Positions 1-9,500 of a stretch of DNA of 64,000 bases are shown here, piece after piece. The stretch is from Alkalinema sp. FACHB-956 (lineage in GTDB: Bacteria > Cyanobacteriota > Cyanobacteriia > Leptolyngbyales > Leptolyngbyaceae), in contig NZ_JACJRC010000013.1 in the NCBI RefSeq assembly GCF_014697025.1, positions 62,001 to 126,000 of the forward strand. The letters are read 5' to 3'. Position 1 is the first letter of the stretch. The number at the start of each line of letters is the position of its first letter. Below the pieces are notes generated by a model. It searched no databases. It had not been told where the DNA came from and worked only from the letters and a program-made list of their open reading frames with translations. A program made the position numbers and the translations under genes.

Positions 1-577
1 TGCCTGCACCATACAGCTTGAGCGGTCGATCGGGATAGGAAGCACGAATCTGATTCCAGTTGGTGATTTTTCCCTGGGCAGCCGATTCCCAAATTTTCTT
101 CAGTTCTGCGACTGTGATATCGTTTGCCCAAGTGTTTTGCGGATTCACGACCACGGTGAGCGCATCGAAGGCGATCGGAAATTCATAGAAGCGAACACCC
201 GCTTTTCCACAAGCTTCTATTTCTTCTTTGAGGATTGGACGAGACGCATTATTGATGTCCGTTTCACCCGCACAGAATTTCTTGAAACCGCCACCGGTTC
301 CAGAAAATTTGAGGTCGATCGGTCCTGCTTTAGCATCGGTCGTTCTACGGTACTGCTTCACCATCAACTCAGAAATGGGAAACACCGTACTTGAGCCATC
401 AATTTTGATACCGGGGGAAGGCGGCATCACAGGATTCTTCAGTCCTTGGGCCGCATTGGCTGCCTGGGTTTGAGCAGAGTCGGTGGCTGGATTGGAGGTA
501 CACCCTGCGATGCTCAAGGCCATCACCATGCAGGCACCCAGCAGACGTTGGAAGGAAATGAATGTTTGAAGGGTCAT
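1..577 (-). CDS. pstS: Phosphate ABC transporter substrate-binding protein PstS (3' end cut by window edge)
   Basis: Reading the minus strand from ATG at 577 gives about 192 residues before the window ends. The N-terminus is a lipoprotein signal with lipobox S-I-A-G-C (Cys26), so the mature protein should be lipid-anchored and periplasmic. After a Pro/Ala linker comes the PstS hallmark I-D-G-S-S-T-V-F-P-I, then F-S-G-T-G-G-G-F-K-K-F and the D-I-N-N-A-S-R-P segment, which in this family contact phosphate. The family delivers phosphate to the PstCAB importer. It lies 127 bp downstream of arsR on the same strand, with a perfect 10-bp inverted repeat between them, suggesting ArsR control or arsenic-linked function (inference). 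No pstC/A/B genes are visible, but the window ends inside this gene. Confidence 0.93.
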   Translation of the reverse strand, partial: MTLQTFISFQRLLGACMVMALSIAGCTSNPATDSAQTQAANAAQGLKNPVMPPSPGIKIDGSSTVFPISELMVKQYRRTTDAKAGPIDLKFSGTGGGFKKFCAGETDINNASRPILKEEIEACGKAGVRFYEFPIAFDALTVVVNPQNTWANDITVAELKKIWESAAQGKITNWNQIRASYPDRPLKLYGAG

Positions 578-644
578 ATTTGAAATGTCATCGTGTATCT
601 CACCAATGGAACAGTGAGGAATGCACTAATCATTTCAAGTAAAT

Positions 645-676
645 TTGATGTTTTCAAGTGTTCTATAAAACATCAA
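645..676. promoter_or_regulatory. Perfect inverted repeat between arsR and pstS (candidate ArsR operator)
   Basis: TTGATGTTTT (645-654) and AAAACATCAA (667-676) form a perfect 10-bp inverted repeat with a 12-bp spacer. ArsR/SmtB repressors typically bind dyads containing ATCAA/TTGAT half-sites, and this dyad has exactly such ends. It sits 29 bp after the arsR stop and 68 bp before the pstS start. It has no T-tract, so it does not look like an intrinsic terminator. Operator function is inferred. Confidence 0.45.
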
Positions 677-704
677 GCGTTAAGAATAGTAAAAACCTGC
701 TGGA

Positions 705-1034
705 TTAAACGTCATCGCGACACTTCCGGGGGGGCAGGATGGGACTTAAGCGGCGAAATTCTGCTAAATACTGTTCTAAAACGACAAATTGAGCCAAATT
801 CAAACTGTAGTAAACCCAGCGTCCTTCCTGTCTGGCCTGAACCAGCTGGGCTTCTTTGAGCGTCTTGAGGTGGAAGGAGAGCTTCGACTGGCTGACTTCG
901 AGGGTTTCGCACAAATCACAAACGCAGAGTTCACGATCGCGCAGTAAATCTAACACCTGAACCCGTAAGGGATCAGAGAGCGCATGAAACCCGGCAACAA
1001 TCATATTTGATGAAAACTCAACAGTCTTTGGCAT
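705..1034 (-). CDS. arsR: ArsR-family metalloregulatory repressor
   Basis: This 109-residue winged-helix protein carries the As(III)-sensing motif E-L-C-V-C-D-L-C (Cys37, Cys39, Cys42) at the start of the DNA-binding region, followed by a recognition helix (S-Q-S-K-L-S-F-H-L-K-T-L) and a wing (A-R-Q-E-G-R-W-V-Y-Y-S-L). Family members bind DNA as dimers and are released by arsenite or antimonite. ATG at 1034 is preferred over the in-frame TTG one codon upstream. The C-terminal Cys in R-K-C-R-D-D-V could be an extra ligand (speculative). Downstream on the same strand is pstS, separated by a dyad that could be the operator. No arsB/arsC/acr3 is visible. Confidence 0.93.
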   Translation of the reverse strand: MPKTVEFSSNMIVAGFHALSDPLRVQVLDLLRDRELCVCDLCETLEVSQSKLSFHLKTLKEAQLVQARQEGRWVYYSLNLAQFVVLEQYLAEFRRLSPILPPRKCRDDV

Positions 1035-1160
1035 CAACTTTTCTCGAAATGATAGGAGGGTTAGTATTCTCAGTGTAGTCTGCCTTCAGAGCGATCGGGA
1101 ATCTGCAAAAGGATCGTCATCGGGAGGATTATAGGGATGGTCATCGAGATGGTCATTGCG

Positions 1161-2411
1161 CTAGGTAATCTTCGGTGATTCTAGGTGGCGACCTCTGATC
1201 TGTTGCAAATCTTCCGGTGTAGGAGTTTCTCCCACCGTGTAATAACCTGCGGCTTTTTTGGCTTCCATTTCGACCCAAGCATCCGCCGGAATGCGATCGT
1301 CCGGCAACGGCACCCGCTCTACGACCGTAATTCCCGACTCCACGATCGCCTGATACTTCATATCACTCATGGACACGAGGCGATCGATCCGTTGCACCCC
1401 TAACCAATGCAACACATCCGGCATCAACGCCTGAAACCGTGCGTCCTGCACCCCCGCCACACACTCCGTCCGCTCAAAATAACCATCGGCCCGATCGCCC
1501 GATCGTTTCCGCGCATTGTAAACCAGATATTTTGTTACCTCGCCCAGCGCCCGTCCTTCCTTGCGGAAATAGACCACCAAGCCCGTGCCCCCCGCCTGTG
1601 CTGTTTGAATACATTCCTCAATGCCATGCATCAGATAGGGCCGACAGGTGCAAATATCCGAGCCAAACACATCCGACCCATTGCACTCATCGTGGATGCG
1701 TACGGTTAAGGAGCGAGTCAAATCCCCGATCGCCGCCACCTCACCCAGAATATAAACCGTCGTCCCGCCGATCGGTGGCAACCAGATTTTCAAATCAGGC
1801 CGACTGATTAACTCCGGAAACATCCCCCCCGTTTGATGGTGCAACGCTTGGCGCAACGTCGCCTCCGCCACCCCCAGCCGTTCCGCCACCCCCGGCAAAT
1901 ACCACACCGGATCGATCGCCACCTTCGTTACCCGCACGTCCCCGGACTCCAGCAACCACAGACCATCCGGTTGCAACCGCCCCGCCGTCATCGCCTGCTG
2001 GACTTCCGGCAAATTCAAATGGGCCTGGGTAATCGCGATCGTCGGTTGAATGTTGTACTCCTTGACGATCAACGGCGCAAACACCTCCGTCACCCGTGCG
2101 CCCCAGGGATCCAATGAGACAATGCGCCGCCGACTACACCAGGCCGGATTGGGGGGAATCTGGACGATCGGTTCCGTCTGACTCAAATCGCTGCGGTGGT
2201 CAGGACTCAGTTGTCCCGTAGCCACGGCCAACGCCCGATAGACGCTATAACTGCCGCCATGGGTACCAATAACATTGCGGTGCTTTGGATTCGTCACCGT
2301 TCCCACGATCGCACCCCGTTCTAGCGGATCGCAAGCGCCCCACCGGATGCGGGGCTGCAATCCAGCCAGTTTCAGCGAAGAATTTTTAGGAGGAAGCGGT
2401 TGGCTGACCAT
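1161..2411 (-). CDS. GTP cyclohydrolase II-family protein, long URC1-like form
   Basis: This 416-residue protein has a RibA-type domain in its C-terminal half: R-I-H-D-E-C-N-G-S-D-V-F-G-S-D-I-C-T-C carries the three zinc Cys, followed by Y-F-R-K-E-G-R-A-L-G (compare Y-H-R-Q-E-G-R in E. coli RibA) and G-I-T-V-V-E-R-V-P-L. E. coli RibA is about 196 residues; here about 220 extra N-terminal residues precede it (R-N-V-I-G-T-H-G-G-S-Y-S-V-Y-R-A-L). That layout matches the long GTP cyclohydrolase II homologues of the URC1 uracil-degradation group, from memory. It is likely a GTP-hydrolysing zinc enzyme, but its role, riboflavin or pyrimidine breakdown, is not settled. No URC4 or uracil phosphoribosyltransferase gene is adjacent. 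mutY lies upstream on the same strand. Confidence 0.85.
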   Translation of the reverse strand: MVSQPLPPKNSSLKLAGLQPRIRWGACDPLERGAIVGTVTNPKHRNVIGTHGGSYSVYRALAVATGQLSPDHRSDLSQTEPIVQIPPNPAWCSRRRIVSLDPWGARVTEVFAPLIVKEYNIQPTIAITQAHLNLPEVQQAMTAGRLQPDGLWLLESGDVRVTKVAIDPVWYLPGVAERLGVAEATLRQALHHQTGGMFPELISRPDLKIWLPPIGGTTVYILGEVAAIGDLTRSLTVRIHDECNGSDVFGSDICTCRPYLMHGIEECIQTAQAGGTGLVVYFRKEGRALGEVTKYLVYNARKRSGDRADGYFERTECVAGVQDARFQALMPDVLHWLGVQRIDRLVSMSDMKYQAIVESGITVVERVPLPDDRIPADAWVEMEAKKAAGYYTVGETPTPEDLQQIRGRHLESPKIT

Positions 2412-2507
2412 GGGTTACCCCGTGCAAGAGAGAAAGGGAAAAAGGGATGCACAAACCTAACGAGCCCAGGACTCGTCTTTTACCGTCTTAATCGATTAGC
2501 CATCGAT

Positions 2508-3725
2508 CTACTGGCCAATGCTGGCTGGACGACCCGCCTGCCGTAGCGCTTCAATAATTTGCACATTTGCTTTTGGGAAGGGATATTGATCGATCGTCTC
2601 CAACGTCACCCAGTTCACCTCATCGCATTCGATCGTCTGGGGTTCGCCCGATACATGGCGACAGTGGTGCACATGCAGCGTCACTTTAAAATGCGTGTAG
2701 GCGTGATCAACCGTGATGAGTTCCTCCCCCACCGCAATTTCGATGCCCAGTTCTTCCCGGATTTCCCGTTGAATGCAGTCCTGGATCGATTCGTTGGGTT
2801 CCACCTTGCCGCCCGGAAACTCCCACAGTCCGCCCAGCAGTCCTTCCTGCTTACGGCGATCGATCAAAATATTGCCCTGATCATCCCAGATCACAGCAAC
2901 GCCAATAATTTTGTGGGGAAGGGGTGCCTTGGTTTCTGTCATAGGTATTTTTGTCTGAACCCCTAAATTGTAAGCCTTGCAGTGTGCATTCCATGGACAG
3001 AGCAAACAGCCGGGATTGTGCGGGGTGCAGAGGGTGGCCCCCAGATCCATCAGTGCTTGGTTGAAATCCCGACCCCGATCGGGCGGTACCAAGGCTTCCG
3101 ACCAAGACCAGAGGCGATCGAGGGACTTTGCTGGGGGAACCTCTAGGGCGATCAATCGCGCCAGCACCCGTTTGACATTGCCATCCAAAATGGGCAACGG
3201 TAGATTAAACGCCGCACTGAGAATGCCACCCGCCGTTGTCCGGCCAATTCCGGGCAATGCAAGGGTTGCTTCCAGTGTTTCAGGAAACTGCCCTTGATAC
3301 TGTTCAACAATTACTTTTGCGGCCTTGTGCAAGTTGCGAGCACGGGCATAGTAGCCCAAGCCTTCCCAAGCCTTCAGCACATCCTGCTGATCCGCTGCGG
3401 CCAACCCTTCCACCGTGGGGAAGCGATCGAGCCAGCGCTGAAAATACGGGATCACCGTTTTCACCTGGGTTTGCTGCAACATGATTTCGGAAATCCAAAT
3501 GGCATAGGGATCCCGCAGCCTACGCCAGGGCAAATCCCGGCCACAGTCGCCATACCAATCCAGCAGCGATCGCCGCAGACTGTCCACAACCTGCTGTCGG
3601 CTGTCCAAAACTTCCGGTGAACCGAGTTCCGTTGCGCGATCGGATGACCACAAAAAATTCGGCAGATGAGGATCCACCGAATCAAGAGGGGTTATTGGTT
3701 GCGTTGTTTGTCTAGAGGAAGCCAT
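2508..3725 (-). CDS. mutY: A/G-specific adenine glycosylase MutY fused to an intact Nudix domain
   Basis: MutY removes adenine mispaired with 8-oxoguanine. Counting from ATG at 3725 (405 residues), the glycosylase domain has S-E-I-M-L-Q-Q-T with catalytic Glu80, the helix-hairpin-helix L-P-G-I-G-R-T-T-A-G-G, Asp181 in I-L-D-G-N-V-K-R, and a [4Fe-4S] loop C-x6-C-x2-C-x5-C (Cys233, 240, 243, 249). The C-terminal third is a MutT-like domain. Unlike E. coli MutY, it keeps the full Nudix consensus G-x5-E-x7-R-E-U-x-E-E-x-G-U (residues 306-328), so it may also hydrolyse an oxidised nucleotide such as 8-oxo-dGTP (inference). A roughly 35-residue unstructured N-terminal extension precedes the core. 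A TTG three codons upstream is a less likely start. Confidence 0.95.
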   Translation of the reverse strand: MASSRQTTQPITPLDSVDPHLPNFLWSSDRATELGSPEVLDSRQQVVDSLRRSLLDWYGDCGRDLPWRRLRDPYAIWISEIMLQQTQVKTVIPYFQRWLDRFPTVEGLAAADQQDVLKAWEGLGYYARARNLHKAAKVIVEQYQGQFPETLEATLALPGIGRTTAGGILSAAFNLPLPILDGNVKRVLARLIALEVPPAKSLDRLWSWSEALVPPDRGRDFNQALMDLGATLCTPHNPGCLLCPWNAHCKAYNLGVQTKIPMTETKAPLPHKIIGVAVIWDDQGNILIDRRKQEGLLGGLWEFPGGKVEPNESIQDCIQREIREELGIEIAVGEELITVDHAYTHFKVTLHVHHCRHVSGEPQTIECDEVNWVTLETIDQYPFPKANVQIIEALRQAGRPASIGQ

Positions 3726-4128
3726 CGGATTCAAAATGCAGGTTCAGCAAACACAGATGCCACAGTGGTTGAGGCCATGAGTGGTTGAGGCCATGAGTGG
3801 TTGAGCCCATGGAGCTTAGCCCATGGAGATGTCTAAGCCCGTGTACAGACCTTTCATCGGCAACAGAGGCCAACTGTATCGCGTTCGTCTTGCATTTTCA
3901 ATGTTCAAAGTCCCGATCGAGAAATCTGAGGCGTTGCTTCTGATGATTTCCAACCTCAGATTGCCCAGTAGAGTGCGGTTAATCACAGTGGGAAGAAAAT
4001 TACTTCAGGCACGATCGAGGGGCGATCGGCCCAGGTTTTTTTTACGCTTGAAACCTTCACGCTCAAAGTTGCTCACAACCTCTCAACTGCAAATTTTCAA
4101 GCTGCAAATTTTCAAGCTTTAGGTTTTT
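3726..4128. other. Gene-free stretch with two tandem repeats
   Basis: I see no credible gene. It holds three copies of a 16-bp unit AGTGGTTGAGGCCATG (3764-3811, third copy one mismatch) and two exact copies of a 15-bp unit CTGCAAATTTTCAAG (4087-4116). A 99-codon plus-strand frame here has no recognisable features or ribosome-binding site and was not called. Confidence 0.6.
3764..3811. repeat. Tandem repeat, 3 x 16 bp
   Basis: Unit AGTGGTTGAGGCCATG at 3764-3779 and 3780-3795, and AGTGGTTGAGCCCATG at 3796-3811. It lies just upstream of mutY. It belongs to a set of unrelated short tandem repeats scattered through the window. Confidence 0.9.
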
Positions 4129-4461
4129 CTACGCTTCAAAATTAGACAGCGTTTGCTCCAGAGTCATTCGCTGTTCCACATTGCGCAGAAAGTAACCACT
4201 CATCATCGCCGAAGCCAACAACTGCCCCAAACTCTCGCGGTTGGTGGTAATCGAAACATCAAAGGCTCCAGATGGCAGTCCACCTAACAACCCGATAATA
4301 TTGCGCTCCATGGCTTGAAGCACTTCCGAAGAACCAGGGCGAGATAACTGAGCAACGGTTTCTGGACTCAGCGACTGAACATAATCCCACAATTGGCTGG
4401 GATCGTTGCCATGGGAATTAAATTCAGAAAGATTAATCGCGTCGTTCACGGGAACCTCCAT
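4129..4461 (-). CDS. DUF760 family protein
   Basis: This 110-residue protein matches the cyanobacterial and plastid DUF760 family as I remember it: L-W-D-Y-V-Q-S-L-S-P-E-T-V-A-Q-L-S, then A-M-E-R-N-I-I-G-L-L-G-G-L-P-S, I-T-T-N-R-E-S-L-G-Q-L-L-A-S-A-M-M-S-G-Y-F-L-R-N-V-E-Q-R-M. No signal peptide or membrane segment is present, so it is probably cytosolic and helical. Its biochemical function is not known to me. It starts at ATG 4461 with no strong Shine-Dalgarno. It is monocistronic, with gene-free stretches on both sides. Confidence 0.85.
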   Translation of the reverse strand: MEVPVNDAINLSEFNSHGNDPSQLWDYVQSLSPETVAQLSRPGSSEVLQAMERNIIGLLGGLPSGAFDVSITTNRESLGQLLASAMMSGYFLRNVEQRMTLEQTLSNFEA

Positions 4462-4799
4462 CGGAGAAAACAGGCTAACACTGTTAGACGGATTGCATTG
4501 ACGAATTCCAGAGCGACATCTTTCAAACCGACGAATTTTAATCTCTGGGTTGAATACCTGGGTTGAATACCTGGGTTAAATGTCTGGGAATTGCGGATTG
4601 AAGAATCGCGTCCAACGGTTGAAATAGGAAGTGTTTCCTGCGGGATGCACCTAATTTAACAAGCCAATCCAAAGTAGGCAGTAGGCAGAACCGAACCCAA
4701 GGGTGGGGGGTTTCTATAACAGCGGGGCTGTAGATAGCCGCTCTACCAGTCTCTAGCCTGCACACCTGCAAGCTTTTCCCAACCCTTGGCATTGCAGGA
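4462..4799. other. Gene-free stretch with a 13-bp tandem repeat
   Basis: No credible gene is seen. Three units of 13 bp, GGGTTGAATACCT twice and a diverged third, lie at 4547-4585. An 84-codon minus-strand frame (4538-4792) has biased, unstructured composition and no family resemblance, and was left out. Confidence 0.6.
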
Positions 4800-5276
4800 T
4801 TATTCCAATAAACTGCGCAACATCCAGGCGTTTTTCTCGTGGAGTTGCATCCGCTGGGTCAGCAAGTCCGCTGTGGGTTCATCGTGGGCTTCATCAACGA
4901 TCGGGAACAGCGATCGGGCGGTGCGAACCACTGCTTCTTGGCCTTCCACCAGCAGCTGAATCATTTCATCAGCCTTGGGCACCCCAGCGGTTTCGGGAAT
5001 TGAGGTCAGCTTGGCGTAGTCGCTGTAGGTTCCAGGGGCGGGAAAGCCCAAGGCCCGAATCCGTTCAGCGATTAGATCCACTGCCAGCGCCAGTTCGGTG
5101 TACTGCGTTTCGAACATCAAATGCAGCGTGTTAAACATTGGCCCCGTCACGTTCCAGTGGAAGTTATGGGTTTTGAGGTACAACGTATAGGTATCTGCCA
5201 ATAGCCGCGATAGACCATCTGCAATATCTTTGCGAGCCGCGTCATCAATTCCGATATTGACTGCTTTCGTTGCCAT
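4800..5276 (-). CDS. dps: Dps-family DNA-binding ferritin-like protein
   Basis: A 158-residue four-helix Dps protein. The ferroxidase site is recognisable in [23 protein letters not shown] (His, Asp/Glu ligands shared across the 12-mer subunit interface) and in the following [13 protein letters not shown]. Dps proteins oxidise Fe(II) with peroxide, store iron and protect DNA under oxidative stress or starvation. ATG at 5276 is chosen because AGAGGA lies just upstream; a longer in-frame version from 5357 would add a basic stretch without homology. A good promoter at 5543-5571 implies a leader of about 260 nt. Confidence 0.93.
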   Translation of the reverse strand: MATKAVNIGIDDAARKDIADGLSRLLADTYTLYLKTHNFHWNVTGPMFNTLHLMFETQYTELALAVDLIAERIRALGFPAPGTYSDYAKLTSIPETAGVPKADEMIQLLVEGQEAVVRTARSLFPIVDEAHDEPTADLLTQRMQLHEKNAWMLRSLLE

Positions 5277-5890
5277 AGGTTTTCCTCTCTTTTTACGGGC
5301 AATCCACTCAAAGCGATTTTTGCGAGTGATTTTTGCGGTTGGTGTAATACCGACCATTCACTCCATTCAATTGGATAATTCAATTCACCTCCGTACAGCC
5401 CTTGCAGCTTTCCCACCAATACTCACAGATGTATGCTCACGCTCACAAGAAGCTGCTTACAAGATACGCACAGAAAGATACTCACAGAGTCATAGGGATT
5501 GGGGGATCAGCCTGCAAGGTAGGGTGGATTGAATCTATATAAATCATACTCGTAATGACTACGACTTGCAAATAAATCTTGGGGATCGTGCTTTTCCCGA
5601 TCGCCCGTTACAATAGGGGGCAGTATCCAAAGAAATTAGCTGCTGTCAGGCAACGTCAGTTAACCCAGTAAGTAGAGTCCGTAGGAAGGAGCAGGCTTTG
5701 ATCAGCTTGCCTTGGCGGAAAGATAAAGCGCAATCGTCCATGCCTGTATGGTAGATTGGCAGCCTATCCCCGCAAGTCTGCGTCCCTTTTACAGTTCACG
5801 TTCAGAGTCACCTTTACAGTCATCCCTGCGCAGTCCCACTCTTACAGGTACCCCTGCGTAGTCCCACCCTCGCAATTAACGGAACCCGCC
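5277..5890. other. Intergenic region between divergent dps and the Pro-rich gene
   Basis: It holds the likely dps promoter and long dps leader. I see no other gene, and a 100-codon plus-strand frame at 5230-5532 overlaps the dps start antisense and has no family features. The 150 bp before 5891 are rich in repeated CAGTCCCA-type words. Confidence 0.5.
5543..5571 (-). promoter_or_regulatory. Candidate promoter of dps
   Basis: On the minus strand, TTGCAA (5571-5566) and TATGAT (5548-5543) are separated by exactly 17 bp, a good sigma-70-type promoter. Transcription would begin near 5536, giving a leader of about 260 nt before the dps start. Not experimentally shown. Confidence 0.5.
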
Positions 5891-6412
5891 ATGCATCCCG
5901 TATACCAAATTCAGCCGCCCATTGGTTGGACTCCTCCCACCAACCCCGACGAACAAACGATCGCGCCGCCCGTAGGGGGAATCCGAACCTACGCGATCCA
6001 GCCGCCGATCGGGGCTGCCGATACCAGCCATTACAATGTTATTCCGCCGATCGGGTCAGAGCCTGCCACGATGGTTCCGAGCCAACCCGTGACCGCCCCC
6101 ACCGGAGCCCCGGCCTGCCCCTCCTTGCATCCCGCCTACAGTGTGTCGCCAGCAGGCATGGACACCACCCCTTGCCCCATCGTCCAACCGCCGATCGGGT
6201 CACAACCCGCTAACCTCGTGCCGAGCCAGCCGCTGACACCCCCCTACGGCGCAACCCCCGTTTACCAGCCTGTGGATCCTGCGATCGGGTCCCAGCCCAG
6301 CACGATGTTACCCAGTCAGCCGATCCAACCTCCGATCGGATCGACACCCATGACCTTAATTCCCAGCCAACCCATTCAACCGCCGATCGGGGGACCTCGC
6401 TGGAATCAGTAG
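5891..6412 (+). CDS. Pro-rich repeat protein (PPIG/PSQP repeats), unknown function
   Basis: A 173-residue low-complexity protein made of irregular repeats of the form P-P-I-G-S-x-P-x-x-x-x-P-S-Q-P. Eight PPIG-like units are visible, and three P-S-Q-P-containing modules at the C-terminus are nearly identical. There is no signal peptide, membrane segment or globular domain. ATG at 5891 (M-H-P-V-Y-Q-I) is chosen; an upstream ATG at 5756 would add 45 residues of unlike composition. Six of the eight units are encoded by DNA containing CGATCGG or CGATCGGG, the core of the HIP1-like octamer, so repeat expansion and octamer enrichment may be connected. I do not recognise a family. It could be intrinsically disordered or a spurious frame in a repeat-rich region. 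Confidence 0.6.
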   Translation: MHPVYQIQPPIGWTPPTNPDEQTIAPPVGGIRTYAIQPPIGAADTSHYNVIPPIGSEPATMVPSQPVTAPTGAPACPSLHPAYSVSPAGMDTTPCPIVQPPIGSQPANLVPSQPLTPPYGATPVYQPVDPAIGSQPSTMLPSQPIQPPIGSTPMTLIPSQPIQPPIGGPRWNQ

Positions 6413-6526
6413 AGAATCTGCATTATTGTGTCAGCCTCTTGAAAAGTACGAGCCAGTCACGTCATGATTAGGGCGTTGGCAACGTTCTGAAGCTGCTGGT
6501 TCGCAGTGGTGATCAGGAGGCTTGGC

Positions 6527-9500
6527 GTGGCAGTTTTGCATGGTAGTTGGATTCCGCAAACCAGCCAGTTTTTTCTATGGGGAGAAACTTGGCGACATCT
6601 GGATTCGTTTCCTGAGACGCAGGATGAAATTTTGCCGCATCCGTTTCTGCTAAGTTCCCAGGAATTGTGGGAAGGGCTGAAGACGGTTGATCTGACGACA
6701 GTTCTGGCCAGTTCACCGTCAGCCCCCGTTGCGGAAACACCCCGATCGCGCCGGAAATCCACGAGTTCAACAGAGACCTCCCCCGCCTCCCCCTGGGGCG
6801 ATCGCTGGGTCACTCAGTCGCTCCTGCTGCCAACCCACGATCGCTTACCGCTTCTATCCGGTGCCGATTTAGATCAGCCTAGCGTTTCCCTAACCGATGC
6901 ATCCCAAGCCCCAGCGCTACAAGCTTGGATGGTATCCGGGGTCGCCTTGGACATTGGGGACGCCCTTCAACTTTTGCACAAAATTCCCCTGGGGTTACTC
7001 AACGATCGCGATTCCCTCTGGGGAGAAGATCTACGTTTTTGGTGCCATACCGTTCGCTGGGGTCTAGATCTGTTAGCACGAGGCAAGTTTTTGCCAACGC
7101 TGCACCAAGCGGGAGAAATTGTCCTGTCTCACTGGCAAGTGGTGCTAGATAGCGCGATCGATCAGGAACGATTGGGTCATCTCGCCCACCGGATGCCTTT
7201 GGTCTGCCAAAGTTACAGCCAAGCGACCCCGGAGGACTTGGAAGGAATCCGCAACCAGGGACGATCGCAGATCATCGAGTTCCTCAACTACACGGTTGAT
7301 CACTTGATTCGTCAGGTCTTTGCTAGCAGTCCTATCGCCATTCCCAAGCTTCTTCCCAAAGGCTTACAAACCTGGATTCAATCTCTACAGCAATCCCAAG
7401 CCAGCCTCGATGCCACCGTTGCCGAGGGATTAATACCAGCGTTAACCGCCTGGACAGCAACGCTGCAATTGCAAATTGACCAGTTTCGGCCTTGCTTGCG
7501 GTTACATCCACCGGCCACCGGCGAGACCACATGGATTGTGGAATACGGTTTACAGGCGATCGGTGATTCGACATTCTGGGTGTCGGCTCCCATGATTTGG
7601 CAAAATCCGGTGGAGACCTTGACGCTATCCAGACGATCGATCGTCCGCCCCCAGGAAACGCTTTTGCGGGGGCTCGGCTTAGCTTGCCGTATTTATCCTG
7701 TCTTGGAAACGAGTTTGCAAACGGCCTGTCCCGAAATTTGTCCGCTAACGCCCATCCAAGCCTATGAGTTTCTGCGATCGATCGCCTGGAAATTGCAGGA
7801 ACGGGGAATTGGGGTCATTTTACCGGATAGTTTAGCCAACCGTTCTGGCTGGGCCAATCGATTGGGCTTGAAAATTTCAGCGACAACGCCTAAAAAACTG
7901 AAACAGCAACGCTTGGGATTGCAAAGTTTACTGAGTTTTCAATGGGAACTCTCCATCGGGGGGCATAGTTTAACTAAAGCTGAGTTTGAAAAATTAGTGG
8001 CGCTGAATATGCCACTGGTGGAAATCAATGGCGAGTGGGTCGAGCTGCGGCCCCAGGATATTCAAGCGGCCCAAAACTTTTTTGCCAGTCGCAAGGATCA
8101 GAAAACCCTTTCCTTGGAAGATGCGCTGCGGCTCAGTACCGGCGATACGCAGACGATCGATAAACTGCCCGTCGTCAGTTTTGAAGCTTCGGGGGCGTTG
8201 CAGGAATTGGTGACCACCCTGGCCGATAGTCAATCCATTACCCCGATCGCCCAACCGAAAGGCTTCCAAGGGGAACTGCGGCCCTACCAAGCACGGGGCG
8301 TGGGTTGGTTAGCCTTCCTAGAACAATGGGGCTTGGGGGCTTGTCTGGCCGATGACATGGGGCTGGGGAAAACGATTCAATTCATTGCTTTTCTGCTGCA
8401 CCTCAAGCAACATAAAGCCCTGGAAAGCCCCATCCTCTTGGTTTGTCCTACCTCCGTTTTGGGCAACTGGGAACGGGAAATTCAACGGTTTGGCCCTAGT
8501 TTAAAAGTCTTGCTGCACCATGGTGAGAAACGATCGCAGGGGGTCACGTTCACGGCACAAGCGAAAAAGCATGATTTGGTGATTACAAGTTATGCGCTGA
8601 TTCACCGGGATGTGACAACGCTGAAAACAGTAGATTGGCAAGGAATTGTGCTCGATGAAGCCCAGAATATTAAAAACGCTGAAGCCAAACAGTCCCAAGC
8701 CATTCGTCAGTTAGAAGCCCAATTTCGCATTGCATTAACGGGAACTCCGGTGGAAAATCGCTTGGCTGAACTGTGGTCTATTCTCGATTTTCTCAATCCA
8801 GGATACTTAGGCAGCAAGCAGTTTTTCCAGCGACGCTTTGCCATTCCGATCGAACGCTACGGGGACACCACGTCGTTGCAGACCCTGCGATCGCTCGTGC
8901 AGCCTTTTATTTTACGCCGACTAAAAACCGATCGATCGATCATTCAAGATCTGCCCGAAAAGCAGGAAATGACGGTTTTTTGTGGATTATCGGAACAACA
9001 GGCCGCCCTCTATCAACAAATTGTAGATGCATCGTTGGCAGACATTGAAAAAGCGGAAGGCATTCAACGCAAGGGAATTATTTTAGGATTGCTGACCAAG
9101 CTGAAACAAGTTTGTAATCATCCGGTGCTACTGGCAGAAAAATCGAAAGCCCCCATTGATGCCAAATTTTGCCTCACTTCTGGCAAAATTCAACGCCTAG
9201 AAGAGATGCTGGAAGTGGTCTTGGCCGAGGGCGATCGGGCTTTAATTTTTACCCAGTTTGCCGAGTGGGGTAAGCTGCTAAAAGCTTATTTAGAAACCAC
9301 CACCCGCCAGGAGGTTCTCTTTCTCTACGGCAGCACCCCCAAAGCCCAGCGGGAAGCCATGGTCGATCGCTTTCAGCAGGATCCCCGTGCCCCCCGCTTG
9401 TTTATCCTGTCGCTGAAAGCAGGGGGCGTTGGGCTCAATCTAACCCGTGCAAACCACGTTTTCCATTTCGATCGCTGGTGGAATCCGGCGGTGGAAAATC

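Noticed and set aside
3823-4122. 99-codon plus-strand frame
   Set aside because: No ribosome-binding site and no family features; it overlaps tandem repeats.
4538-4792. 84-codon minus-strand frame upstream of DUF760
   Set aside because: Low-quality composition, overlaps a 13-bp tandem repeat, no homology recognised.
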